This document shows, one piece after another, positions 34,151-46,413 of a stretch of DNA of 64,000 bases. The notes below the pieces were generated by a model. That model did no database searches. It had not been told where the DNA came from and saw nothing but the letters and a program-made list of their open reading frames with translations. A program made the position numbers and the translations under genes. Each line of letters starts with the position of its first letter. Position 1 is the stretch's first letter. Location of the stretch: positions 1 to 64,000 of the forward strand of contig PVNU02002367.1 in the NCBI GenBank assembly GCA_003013855.2. Reading direction: 5' to 3'. This DNA comes from Liriodendron chinense. Its lineage: Eukaryota; Streptophyta; Magnoliopsida; Magnoliales; Magnoliaceae.

Positions 34151-36740
34151 TATTTGTGATTATCTTGCAAAAATAATGGTTTGTGGGGCCCACTTTACGA
34201 TGAATGTTGATGCAATAGTGTTGGGGCTCAAATTCGCACCTATTATAAAATAGTATTCAGTGGTCCATCTACGACGATTCGGACCGATTTTGAGATCCGA
34301 AATACTCAGAAGACGCCAATGCAACCCTAACATGCGCGATCATGACCGAAACCTACAAATATTATTTCAGGGCGAAATCGGACATGTGGATCACCGCCAA
34401 ATGATCTGGAACACCCTAAAACCCTTAACTGCAAGTTTCAAAGTCGGGCAACACATATTATTACCTGCGCGCTTCCAGATGCGTTTTGCCCTGATCGTAT
34501 CCAACTGTAGGGGCCTGGAAGCCTATAAATGCTATTTCTGAAGGGAATTGGACATGCGGATGGCCGCCAAATGATCTAAAATGTTTAGAAACCCTTAAGT
34601 TCTGAATTTGCATGCCATACGATGTACACTTTTACCTGCGCGCACCGAAGTGCTTTTTGCCCCTGTATGGAGCTGACCCAAAGGGCCAGAAAGCCTACAT
34701 GTACCATTTCAGAGTGCGATCAGACATGCAGATGATAGCCAAATGATCCAGAATGCTCGAAAAACCTTAACTAGCAAGTTTGAAGTCCTTGCGGTGCATA
34801 TTTCCATGTGTGCGCTTCTCGGAACAATATTCATATGCGAAGAGCCGATCGGGAGGGTCCAAATTGGGAAGGAACTACCAAAATTCACAGCAGATGACCA
34901 TCGGTACCCCACCCCATTCATTCAGGAGGTCGATCATGGCCTAAAAGCGCTTGGCGTCAGTGACTTCGGTCTCCGAAAAGGTAGCCCTCATCTGGAGGTC
35001 GCTCGTCGGAGCCTAAAACCTGAAATATTCTAAGTGATGGAACATGCATTCGCCCACTCTCTCTCCACATGCGGATGCCATGAAGAGACATGCATTTGCC
35101 CTCTCACCACATGCGCATGAGAGCCCTCTCTCTCCCTTTTCCATATTTTCAAAATTTTAAAAATACCAAAAATCATAAAATATATGCTAAGTGGGGCAAC
35201 ATGCGCCCAACACAGAGGCTACATGCGCCCACCATATAGGGCACATGCGCCCACCTCCCTGAGACATGCGCATGACCCCTCTTCACAATCACATGCGCTT
35301 GGTTAAATCTTATTTTTGGTGGACCCAATTAACTACCCGACAACCTGCTATAAATAGTACTTCCATTTACAGAGAGAGGGGACTTTTAATTTTAGAGAGA
35401 CTGCCAGAGCTCTGCAAGAGGTAAAATACTCTATCGGAATCCTAGTCGGAAAGGGACATGCACCCATCCCCTCACCGGATGACTTCCCCGGAAAGGGATT
35501 TCTCCCACCGGAAGGAGAATTCTCAGAATTTCTCTAAAGAGATCCCACATGCGCCTATTCTTTGGGAGGGAAATGTGCAAAAATGCACTAAGTCATTGAA
35601 GACATGCGCCTGGGAGGAGGAGAGTAGGTGCATGTGCCTTGCCACATTCGCCCGAATGAGAGGATTTTCACCTTTCTCTCTCACCTTCCTCTCTCCACAT
35701 GCGCCTGGGGTGGGGAACATGCATCCACCTAGGACATGCGCCCATGCTAATGCAACATGCGCCCAACCCAACCTCCCATGCGCCTAGACACTGATGGGGA
35801 GGTGGGGCCTTCTATGATATGGCCCGCCTTCCGATCAAGATGACGCTCCTAGACACACATCAATGCCCTCTATCCATCCCCCGGACCGGATTCACCAACG
35901 GTCGATGTTAAGTGGGCCAAATCAGCAATTTGATAAAAAAGGCCAACACTTAGTCAAAATTGCAAACCTCGGAAACCCTTTCGAAAGAGCTGGAAATGGC
36001 CAAAATAGAGAGGAATCAGACGAAATTTGACCGAACCCGAGAGGAAAACTTCTCTCCGCCATAACATGATACACCATAATCATGCATTACAACAAGATTA
36101 TCTGATCTCAGGATTCTCAAAAACCTTGATCAGATTGTAAACAGGTCCACTACTTAGTCGTTTTTAGCCTTGGGAAGTGCCCTGTTGGCTTAGAAATCGA
36201 CTTACACTAAACGAAATGGAGTGCGATCGCACTAACACCAAGATGGGTCCGGCATCGTTACGACCCTCGTAGACATGATCCACCACTATCCAAAGATGAT
36301 CATGACAGGTATTCACCAAATCCTCCGATCGGATCGTAAACCGGCCCTGGGAAGTGCCTTGTTGGCCCGAAAATCTACTAAGGCCAAATGAAATCAATCG
36401 CGATCTCAAAGACGCGAGGGCAAAATATCGATGACACAAAGATATATACGAAGTAGATCAATCAAATCAAATGCATAATCTGTTTGATACACTGAACATC
36501 TAGCATAAATGCGATCCTCTCCTGAGCATGCAAAAAGCATAGTTACTTTGTACTGTACTCATTTGCATCCATTGCACGAATTTATTTCATCCCAGATCGA
36601 GATATGAAACTAAATCAAAGGGGACTACGGTTATCATCGAAAACCGTAATCAAAGAGTTCTAAAACGTCTGAAATACTTCATCGTTAAGACCAATTGATG
36701 TACGTCCTGTCCAAGGCGGGATCTGTCAGTTGAGTGGCTA
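34151..36740. other. Non-coding region with an ACATGCGC cluster and a TATA box
   Basis: No gene is seen. Between 35060 and 35790 the octamer ACATGCGC (or CCATGCGC once) occurs about 12 times, often as ACATGCGCCCA. A TATA-like CTGCTATAAATAG lies at about 35347, so this may be an LTR or promoter. About 34500-34760 has phrases repeated from 34380-34470 (GACATGYRGAT, CAAATGATC). Confidence 0.6.
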
Positions 36741-38060
36741 AGGTAATGGAGTGCCTTCCAATAAGTCACCCGTCCAAATGGAGACGGTCACTGGCCCTGG
36801 TTGTAGTAATTGGAAACCGTGGAGTGTATTCCTGAAAGTCATTTCATCCATAGAGACGCGTCATGACATCGAGATATACGACTCTGTTGAAACCCTGGTT
36901 GCACTAAGACCCCATGGAGTGCCTTCCAGTAAGTCACCTGTCCAAACAGAGATGGTCACTGGCCCTGGTTGCAGTAAGTAGACACCGTGGAGTGTATTCC
37001 TAAAAGTCATTTCGTCCATAGAGAGGCGTCATGACATTGAGATATACGACTCGGTTGAAACCCTGGTTGCACTAAGACCCCATGGAGTGCCTTCCAGCAA
37101 GTCACTCGTCCAAACGGAGACAGTCACTAGCCCTGGTTGCAGTAAGTGGATACCGTGGCGTGTATTCCTGGAAGTCATTTCGTCCATAGAGACGCGACTC
37201 ATCATGACCCTGAGATATACGACTCGGTTGAAACCCTGGTTGCACTAAGACCCCATGGAGTGCCTTCCAGCAAGTCACCCGTCCAAACGGAGACGGTCAC
37301 TGGCCTTAGTTGCAGTAAATGGACACCGTGGAGTGTATTCCTAAAAGTCATTTCGTCCATAGAGACGCGTCATGACACCGAGATATACGACTCGGTTGAA
37401 ACCTTGGTTGTACTAAGACCCCATGGAGTGCCTTCCAGTAAGTCACCCATCCAAACGGAGAAGGTCACTGGCCCTGGTTGCAGTAAGTGGACACCGTGGA
37501 GTGTATTCCTGAAAGTCATTTCGTCCATAGAGACGCGTCATGACACCGAGATATACGACTCAGTTGAAACCCTGGTTGCACTAAGACCCCATGGAGTGCC
37601 TTCCAGCAAGTCACCCGTCCAAATGGAGACAGTCACTGGCCCTGGTTGCAGTAAGTGGATACTATGGCGTGTATTCTTGAAAGTCATTTCGTCCATAGAG
37701 ACGCATCATGACCCTGAGATATACGACTCGGTTGAAACCCTGGTTGCACTAAGACCCCATGGAGTGCCTTCCAGTAAGTCACCCGTCCAAACGGAGACAG
37801 TCACTGGCCCTGGTTGCAGTAAATGGACACCGTAGAGTGTATTCCTGAAAGTCATTTTGTCCATAGAGACGCGTCATGACACTGAGATATACGACTCGGT
37901 TGAAACCCTGGTTGCACTAAGAACCCATGAAGTGCCTTCCAGTAAGTCACCCGTCCAAACAGAGACGGTCACTGGCCCTGGTTGCACTAAATGGAAACTA
38001 TGGAGTGTATTCCTGAAAGTTATTTTCGTCCACAGAGACGCGTCATGACACTGAGAGACT
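36741..38060 (+). repeat. 168 bp tandem array, about eight units
   Basis: The phrase GGAGTGCCTTCCAGTAAGTC recurs at about 36749, 36917, 37085, 37257, 37425, 37593, 37761 and 37929, so the unit is 168 bp (one unit is 172). As 168 is 56 codons, a + strand ORF (37146-37835) stays open with a 56-residue repeat. Its composition and context suggest repeat DNA of a retroelement tail, not a protein. Confidence 0.95.
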
Positions 38061-38630
38061 CGGTTAAAATCCTGGTTGCTACTCAACTAGGAACGCCCGA
38101 AAGAGTATGGGACCAACATTTAACTGGTCTTAACAATGGTTTGGTCCATGAGAAATCCTAGACTTGGTCTCGGCGACCATGAACTCGAGACTATAATCCC
38201 TCACGATTTAAACTACTTGCTCGATCTATCCGAGCTTCATCCCTTTAGTATTCCATCTATTGTATAATTGCAATTCATAGTGGAATCTTATCGCTCTATG
38301 CCGTGGTTTTCTCCCGTAAGGGTTTCCACGTATATTTATGCTCTTTTAACACTTTATTTAATTCATTTATGATACATGTATGCATTTACTTTTGCCTTTT
38401 AATCAAGGGTGATCATCCGTTGATGTAATTGAGGGTTCGTGACCAGTTCACAACCCAGATTGTAAAAGATCTCGGAATCTCTGGAATAAAATTCACCTCG
38501 CGGTGCTTTCTTGTCTATACTTTGTGATTGCTTATGATTGTCTAGGAATGTCTCTATACTTAGAATTCCCCCAGAATAATGAAACACAAGAAAAAGACTG
38601 CTGACGAGCACGATTTTTCTAGTTCTAACA

Positions 38631-39954
38631 ACTAGCCATGTTTGTTCACTATTGGACTTACCCTCCAAATTTGGAGGGTTTTGATCATGATGAATGGTGG
38701 GGCCCACCTATGGTCAACTTTCCATTTTTGGTAAAGTCTAATGTACATTGTGATTTCCGTCGAGACTCCTGATGCACTGGCCCTAAATCTAGTAATATGA
38801 TGGATTACACACTTATAATCTTTGTTTTGAGGATCCTGACTTTTTAGGACTCCAACAGATGCCCCTCCGATGCTTTGGGATGGACGTGCGGCGGTCCATT
38901 GCGATGTATCGGATTTTTTTCGGGTCCCACTATAAATATGAGAATCCAGGTCATTTTTGTCATTTCACGTTCATTTTCAGCGAATAGAGCTCTCTTCAGC
39001 GCGTCACTTTATTCTCCAGCGCATCGATTTATTATTGCCAGTGCATAGAAAAATTGTCTCGCGCGTTGATTAATTCAAAGTTAGACCTTTTATCGATGAG
39101 CTGGCTTCAGCGCGTCCTAAATAGGAATTGGGGAAATGTGGGATTATTCAACACGTGGTGAATTCCAAACTTTAACAAATCATGCTTACTTTTTAGATGT
39201 GTTAGGGTCCAGTGCATACATAAATCCCAAACTTTGTGAATTTGTTAAATTTCTAAACGCGCTGGTGCTGGCACGCACAGGTTCATAGACTTGGTGAAGT
39301 AATCCACATTTCTTGACGCGCTGAGTCCAGCGCTGTACTTCCGTGTCCTTAAGAAAACCCCATTTTGGGACGCGCCAGAGGTAGCGCGTACTAATTTAAC
39401 ACTTGGTAAAGTTACTGGTTTTAATGGACGCGCCGGGGCCAGCATGTCATGTTTTTTGAACTTGTAAAATTTTCATACATTTTTTGACACGCTGGGGACT
39501 TGCGCGTACAATGTTTGGACTTTGCAAATTTTCGTTCATTTGTAGATGCGCTAGGGCCAGCACGTAAAATTGATTTCTTGGACGTGCTGGGTCTAGTGCG
39601 TACTGAGTTCGGGACTTATGAAATTGTCAATTTTCAGTGTTTTAATTAAAACATGCTTAAGATTGACTATCACACATGTACCCTGGTTCAACAGATCGTT
39701 CCCCATGACATTAGGGTCTGTTATTTCAGGGTGGATGGGGTCTAATACTTTCCCTCTGAACTTTTGCACACATATATGGTTATCCTTTTAGGGAGATGTC
39801 GGACCTTATTCACCTGAAATTTCTGACTCGTGTTGAATTGGATATGACGTCTCTTTTTTTATTTAAGTTATATAGAGTTTATGCATACCTGAATATATTC
39901 TTTTCTGATAGTTGCACTTTTTTTGATGTTACAATGTGTTTGTGCAGATACTCA
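38631..39954 (+). other. Upstream region of the second PMD gene, with repeats and TATA box
   Basis: A TATA-like CACTATAAATATGAG stands at about 38930, about 1 kb before the PMD start. From 38990 to 39620 the GCGCTGGGGCCAGCGCGT-type semi-palindromes recur. A segment of about 75 bp at 38788-38862 is repeated at 45486-45560. No other gene. Confidence 0.55.
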
Positions 39955-42900
39955 TGGCTGGTGGTTCTTCCAACGTTGTCCTTTGAAGACTGGTCCCTCA
40001 GGCTCTAAGGCAACTACATGTAAACACAAGTACACCTCGCCCAAGGTGGTGCGGTCATCTGATTAGAACCCACAGTGGTTCCATCCTCCAAAGAAGTTCA
40101 ACTTCTATGAGCGTATATTGACACTGCCGAAGAATGTGTAACGGAAGATCCTCTGTGAGAAGACTTTACTGACTCCTCCTGATGAAGGCACTCAGGAGGA
40201 ATGGGATGCATGGTAAGCTCCCCTGCAAGGCTTCCGGACCGATGAAGTTGTTGGGTCTGAAGAGAGCGAGGCTAGCTTGGTCGTGCCTATTCAATCCACC
40301 AAGCGTGGTCGCCCGAAGACGACTGACAAAAGTGCCAAGCAGGTATACATGGAGAATCAGGCCAAGTCGAAATCCGACAAGATGAAGGTCGTCTGGTCCT
40401 CAGTCAAGTTAGCCGTATCATCTTTTATGATCCACAACCTGTACACGAAGCAATATATACGATTTCCAAAGAGTTTTCAACGGTATCACTCTCTTTTGAG
40501 CATCGAGCCTTCTAATGTGTGTCGCGCCAACTCTTTCTACAGTGTCGATTCCTGGACATCCATCTTAGAGACATTCCTTAACTGCGCTGTATCTAGGAAT
40601 GGCACACTGCAATCTGTCCTTGGGGAGAAGGACATGATCTTCTTGAGACCAAATCACGATCCACATCAATCATTTCCGACCCATTATTATGAGACCTTAC
40701 GTTAGAGGTTCCGTCATTTGATCGAGACAGAGATTTGGCCGACCAGTGAGTTCCGGACCCGAGGACATCTGAGTCCTCATCCAGGTTATGAGGCTTGGGC
40801 CAACCAGATCATCGAGTAGCATAAAGAAACTTTGAAGCAAGTGGGTCTCCTGAGGGCCATCTAAGCAATATCAAGTTATTTTTATAGAGAGCCATGTGTG
40901 TATAAGGGGTTTCTGAACCATTGGAGTTCTATTACAAACTCCTTCCACTTGCCATATGGGGAGATGAGTATATCACTCTAGGATTTGTATTGGATTGCAG
41001 GTCTCCCCATTCGTGGCCAAATTTACGATGAATTGATACCCAGTGATGATGAGCTATCCAAAAAGAAGAAGGGCGTCGATGAAGGCTTTTATTCTGAAGC
41101 CTGCTATGAGTTATTTGTGGAGCTCCTGCAGTTTTTGGGTTCCAAAGAGAAGGTGCCCTTTGAAGATTGGCTGATTTATTTTAATCACGGTCTGAAGTGA
41201 GTTGCTCGACTTGAGTTGCACTTCTATATTCTGTTCCATTAATTTTCTTCTTTTTACTGATGATTTCCTTTCTCTTTCAGTTTGAACTATGCCCCATATG
41301 ATGAAGGCCACAAGGACAAACTGACTTTAGAGGCCAAGATGAATAGAAAATTTCCGAGGCTGAACAAGTTATCCCCTACCTGTGAGGTTGCTGGATTTCT
41401 AGCATATTGGTTATGCTGTGTGGCCCTTCCAAGTTTTAAGCAGGTAGACAGTGTGAGGGTTTCCTGTTTTGCTGTAACAGGGAGTCTGGCTAACGGTTAT
41501 CGCTATGCACTGGCTCCGATAGTTTTATGTTCTATCTACCAAGCCTTTGGTGGTGTGATCAGCAATAAGGGTTCTGCATCCTTTGGACTAAACTCATCCT
41601 TCTGCGGGTGGCACTACTTCTCAGGCTGGCTCGGGGTGTACTTTCTATGGGCTTATGGTATGTAACTCAAAGACTTCATTTGGAGAGGGTCGGTCCTGTT
41701 ACATGCCTTTCAGAAGCGGAAGATGAACAATGGAAACTTAGCGACTATTGAGGCAAAGATAGCCATTATGATGACGTCGACTTCTTTCTTTTCTTGGGTA
41801 CTAGCAGTGAAGACCCGGTCTTGCTCGATGATGATGAGAGTCTTGGCTCCTATGAGCGTTCTTTCTGATATCTATTCGTTTGAGTTCATTGCCTTCCGAG
41901 TTCTGGAGAGAGCCATACTATCCGAACAGATTTGCCCGACAATTTGGTTATGACCAAGGGATTCTCGAGACGCTTGAACCAGTGACGAGAGAACAACAAG
42001 CTTATGGTATAGGGCCGATCCACTGGAAATGGATGTGGCGGCAACTCTTGCTCACCAGATCAGGTTGCTCTTTCATTTTTCCGAGCATAGAGTATACTCC
42101 CGGCACTACGTATGGTTGGATGAGGTGGTGGGCTCACCAATACTCCTTAGTTCGAAACAATTTGCATGTAGCTGACCCTATCTTTATCTCGCCTCCGATT
42201 ATTAATCCTGCTCCTGCTGACGGCCTGGGCTATGTATCAGAGCCGCTTTATCAACTGGCTACTCCGGGTGTGCAGAAATTTATGACTTCTCTGAATGTAA
42301 TAATTGATCATGAGAAGCCTGAGCATACGCTTGAAGGGTGGTTCACTTATGGGCAAATGGTCACACTGCAAGGGAATCTGGATTCTCCCCTCCTTGGCCC
42401 CGTGTCGGAAACGCAAAGAGAGCGTTATGACATCGACGATGATGATAACGACGACGATGTTGGTGAGGGTGATGATGTCGGTGGGGATAATAATGATGTT
42501 GACGCTGGTGATGGCAATGATAGAGGGGGTGATGGTGGCGATGAGGTTGTTAGAGATGGTGGTGGCAATGAGGCTGACAGAGAGGGTGATGGCGAAACGA
42601 GGGTCGATAGCGCTATAGCAGGGACTCCTGTGACTGGTGGTCGGGGAAGCTATGATTAGAGTCCCGCGAGTTGGACGAGTCTATCCAGACGCTATGTTCC
42701 CAGAGATTTTGATTCTAAATCGCCTCCCGAGCAGTCTGGGCCTCAAGTGAAGACCACCCATCGCGTTCCTATTGTTGATGGAGGAAAGAAGATTAAAGAC
42801 ATGTGGAAGCTGTATAGGGCTGAAAAGCTATGGAGTCAACTCTCCAAAGTTACTGCTAGCATTCCGACTGATAATGCCAGTAGAGAAAGGGAGGAAGGGG

Positions 42901-44097
42901 AGATGAGCGCTCAAGCAGATCTGGGTGGAAATCGCCTCACAGAGGAGGGTGATGATAACGAGCTGATATATGATAAATCTGTTCCCGAAGCAGATATAGA
43001 ACCCATTCCATGGATCTTGATGGTGGGGTCCAAGCTGAAGATCCTCCCCTTGCCGACCTTGTTGATACTGAGGCTGCAGCCAACCCTAGCCCTATTCTTG
43101 AGACGGGGCCTACTATTGTTGCAGAAGGGGCAGTACCTCTCTCGACACTTCCACATAATGAAGATATTAGGGTTGAGAAGGCTGGTCCTATCTTCTCGGG
43201 AGGCTGTAGTTTCTGATGTTGCTAGTGCGCCCGAGCCTGTCACAGAGGCACCCTATGTTGTTGAATCGATTCAAGCCACCACTACTCCTGAGATCGTCAT
43301 ACTTTCTTCCCCTGAATTGCCTAAGCTAGCAGTGGAAACTGTAACTGAATGTGTCTCGACATCATCAACACTCGTTGCTTCAACTAGTGCACTGATCGAT
43401 GGTGTTCCTGTAGTTGTTGGTATACTGCTTCTCTTTATTATTTTGTTTGCTTTCTTTTCTTTCTGTGGCTGCCATATATTGACAGTTCATCATTGTTCTT
43501 TCAATGACTGCTCTTGCTAGCACTTCTGTGCCTGTCATCTTGTCTGAGGCAGTCATTTCTTTGCTCCAAGGGATGCTGACCATTAAGGCTAGGGTTCTGA
43601 AGACACTTCTATCATCCATTGTTGAGGCCCTGAGGAATGTGGAGGAAGAATGATTGCTTGACGAAGGGGTGAAGGCTTTGGAGGTGCATGCTGAGTGGCT
43701 TGGCGTAGATACCTCTGTTTTAAGCCAGTACGTAGCCTCATTCAAAGCAGAGGTTGCGTGGGCCAAGGAAGCCAAGTAGCTTAGACCTGATCCTTCTGCT
43801 AATATGAAGTGTGGCGAATTGCGGACCCTCCTACCAAATTTTGAGTCTCGAAGAGCTCAGATGGCTGTGACTACTTCAGACTGGAAGAGGACCAACATTG
43901 AACACCAAGAAGTCGTGGCCCGTATCGCAGCGTTAGACGAAGAAATCAACCGTCTCCAAGCCGAGCATTCACTAATTCATCTCCAAGTAGTGCGACTTAA
44001 TAGTCAGGAGTCCTGTCTGCGAGCAACTGCTGAACAACAAAAGGTTGAATGCGATGCCATGGAGGCTCAGGTAACAACATTGCAGCAGTCACTCTAG
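39955..44097 (+). pseudogene. Second PMD (aminotransferase-like) gene, antisense in element C
   Basis: The start may be MAGGSSNVVL at 39955. Later pieces in order: KKFNFYERIL, SFYSVDSW, the PMD core FLNHWSSITNSFHLPYGEM and DLYWIAGLPIRG, FEDWLIYFNHGL, EVAGFLAYWLCCVALPSF, and YPNRFARQFGYDQG. Then comes a very acidic D/G-rich stretch (42430-42620) and a coiled-coil C-terminus (EEINRLQAEHSLIH) ending at 44097. An intron fits 41197-41280 (A|GTGAGT to TTTCAG|T). At least five in-frame stops (for example TAG just before DLYWIAG) and frame changes show a pseudogene. It runs opposite to the adjacent Tat-like pol (44660-45468) and lies 3' of it, like the copy at 1477-2973. Confidence 0.82.
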
Positions 44098-44659
44098 AAT
44101 ATATCAGATCCTGTTCAAATCTTAGCAGAGGCAGAGAGCACACAGAAGGCTGCTTAAGAGTCAGCAATAGATTTATTCGAACAATTTCTCAAGAATTTAA
44201 ATGTGTAATTTGTGTGAGAAGTGTTCTATGTCGTATATTTAAGACTTTTTGTATCAATGAAATGCATAATATGTGTATCGTTTCTAGTGTGTTTTGACTT
44301 GTATGATTATATCTTTATCCAGAGAATTAATCATAGAACAATAATAGATTTGTAAGTAGGCAATTGTCCCTTTGTCAGGATTGAACCTGCACCCATGGAG
44401 ATTGAATTTCGAGCAATTCTCAATTCCAAGTGCATTCTTCTGTCTTGAATTTGACAGTCTTGGAAAAGAAGTATCATACCCTTGGTGCGTTCTAGGTTTA
44501 ATAACATTCCTGATACCTGCGTGCATACACACGGAACAAATAATTAGTATTTAATATTGCAAATATTCATCATTGTATCATTTTACTTCTTTTGGTATCT
44601 TATTTATTACATTTTCCCTCTATTGGGGTGTCTACAAATCATGATGATGAATAAATGTT
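44098..44659. other. Spacer with an LTR-like terminus
   Basis: No gene. Ending at 44635 is TTGGGGTGTCTACA; its reverse TGTAGACACCCC is identical to the first 12 bases of the element A LTR. A matching far end was not found. Polyadenylation-like AT-rich text near 44230-44300 may end the PMD transcript. Confidence 0.45.
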
Positions 44660-45468
44660 AAGTGTAGTATCTCTTCAGAAACTAGCTGTTCACCAGGGAG
44701 CTGATGCTTTGTCCCTTACAATCTATCACAAGGGAGTTGCTCCGTTAGAATATACTTCATCTATGATGCAAACAGGATCCCATTTTGGATCGAATTTACT
44801 TTTTGGACCTTGGGATGATGCTGGTCATTTCATCATTAGTACGAGATCGCTCTTCTTGAATGACCTGCCACAGACTCGTTTATCGTATGCAGCTGAGATT
44901 TGCTTCTGATACATTTCGATCCTTTGTTGAGCAGCAAGTCTCTTTTTATCTAAAGCATCAAGTTCGGTCATTCTGATCTTGGCATTGTGCTCGGTTGTCA
45001 GGGAGTGTCGGAGTGCGACCTGTAGTGACTCAACCTATATTTCCATTGGGATCACAGCTTCCGTACCGTATACCAGCGAATAGGGCATAGCTTGAGTGAC
45101 TGTACGGTGTGTAGTCCGATATGCCCATAGTGATTCGGGCAATTGTCTGTCCCGGTCCTTATTTTCTGCCACTATCTTCTTTAGAATCTTCATGATGGTC
45201 TTATTGAATCCCTCGGCTAGTCCATTCGTAGGAGGATAATAAGGTGATGAATAACAATGTTTGATCTTTAACTTTGCGCATAACTTATCGATAGTAGCAT
45301 TCTTGAAAGGTGTTCCATTGTCCGTGATAATTCTCTTAGGGATACCATGTTGGTATAGGATGGTGTGACGAATGAAACCTTCGACATGTCTAGCCTTCAC
45401 ATTTCTTAAGGCAATTGCCTCAGCCCATTTGGAGAAATAATCAGTTGGGGCTAGGATGTACTGATGCC
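44660..45468 (-). pseudogene. Element C: Tat-like gypsy integrase and pol C-terminus
   Basis: The - strand reads GHQYILAPTDYFSKWAEA, RHTILYQHGIPKRIITDNGTPF, YYPPTNGLAEGFNKTI and SLWAYRTTHRT, i.e. the integrase core with D and E motifs. It continues GTEAVIPMEI (ORF to 45035), then in changing frames SKFDPKWDPVCIIDEVYSNGA and a FLKRYY-type end, the typical tail of Tat/Ogre-type gypsy pol. The N-terminal part is missing: at 45468 it abuts another reading frame. Its 3' side carries the antisense PMD gene. Confidence 0.88.
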
Positions 45469-45488
45469 CCTAATAGGATGGTGGACTA

Positions 45489-45710
45489 ATCTAGTGATAT
45501 GATGGATTACACACTTAGAATCTTTATTTTGAGGATCCCAACTTTTTAGGACCTCAACAAACATCTTCCAATCTTGTACAATAGGAACTATCAATGCATC
45601 GTCCAAGTTCACAAAATTACCTTTTACGTACATGAACGACTCAAGATCTGTGATACTTCGACCCATTGTTAAATGCTAACCAATAATTAATTCAATGTCG
45701 TCCAAAACAT
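45489..45710 (-). pseudogene. Element B reading frame, second half (right of the CACTA site in reading order)
   Basis: The - strand reads VLDDIELIIG, a stop, then MGRSITDLESFMYVKGNFVNLDDALIVPIVQDW and KSWDPQNKDSKCVIHHITRL. It continues in frame from VQKFSDN at 54871 when the CACTA transposon and one copy of CAT are removed. I do not recognise the domain. Confidence 0.55.
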
Positions 45711-45990
45711 CACTATAAGAAAATGGGCCTTTTACAACAATTGTTTTACAACGGGCAACGGTCGAAGCACGCCCCGTCGCCTGTTGTAAATAACTTCGTT
45801 TTACAATGGTGTGGTATATGCCTGTTGTAAAAACTTTTATTTTTTACAAACTTTCTTTAGTGTTTGTAATATTTACAATGGTTTCTGCCTGTTGTGAAAA
45901 CTATAGTTTTGCAACAGGCTTCATATGCTATAAAAAATTATTCACTTTTTACAACAACAATTTTAGCCCCTTGTAAATACTGTAAATGAG

Positions 45991-46413
45991 ATGAATGAGA
46001 TTCACCACTGAAAAATTGGCGTGAAAACAGAACCACCTTGTGGGTGAGATCCACTACATGAAAAAGTGGTAATTCGACTACAATTTTCAACTATTACCAT
46101 TGTCGTCGCAGATTACTAGTATACTAAAAAATTGACGGTACTGGACACTAGAAAATAATACTTACATTTTTTTACTGTCCATTTAACTCAATCAGTGGTG
46201 TGGTCCACTTGGGCCTTCGATTCGCCTCCATTTTGGGAACATACCCTAAAATGAATTTTCAAAATGCATGGACGGAGTGGATAAGCCACATACATCACGG
46301 TGGCCCCCATGAAAGCCTTTGCAGGAACGTCCAGTCTCTTGCATACTGTGGCGTAAGACCCGCGTAAAAAAAAATTGAAGCCCCAGCCCAAAAAAATGAA
46401 ACCCGCGCCCAAT

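Larger units (their letters stand above)
32281..38630. mobile_element. 6.35 kb element with about 200 bp inverted termini, unclassified
   Basis: The left end TGTTAGAACTAGAAAAAT (32281) is inverted at the right end ATTTTTCTAGTTCTAACA (38613-38630). Similarity continues inward for about 230 bp with gaps (shared: TTTTATTYCAGAGATTC, CCCTTGATTAAAAGGCA). Long inverted ends suggest a Mutator-like or foldback element. I find no target duplication and no transposase. Two oppositely oriented LTR fragments are the alternative. It contains the repeats listed below. Confidence 0.5.

Noticed and set aside
37146..37835. 229-residue ORF as a protein gene
   Set aside because: It is exactly the 168 bp tandem repeat translated. 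It has no start context and no domain, and other frames are equally explained by the repeat.
42304..42618. Methionine-rich ORF MIMRSLSIRL..
   Set aside because: It is a shadow frame of the acidic D/G-rich part of the second PMD gene.
44370..44400. tRNA-like T-arm (GGTTCAATCC in a CAGG/CCTG stem, - strand)
   Set aside because: No acceptor, D-arm or anticodon arm could be fitted around it.
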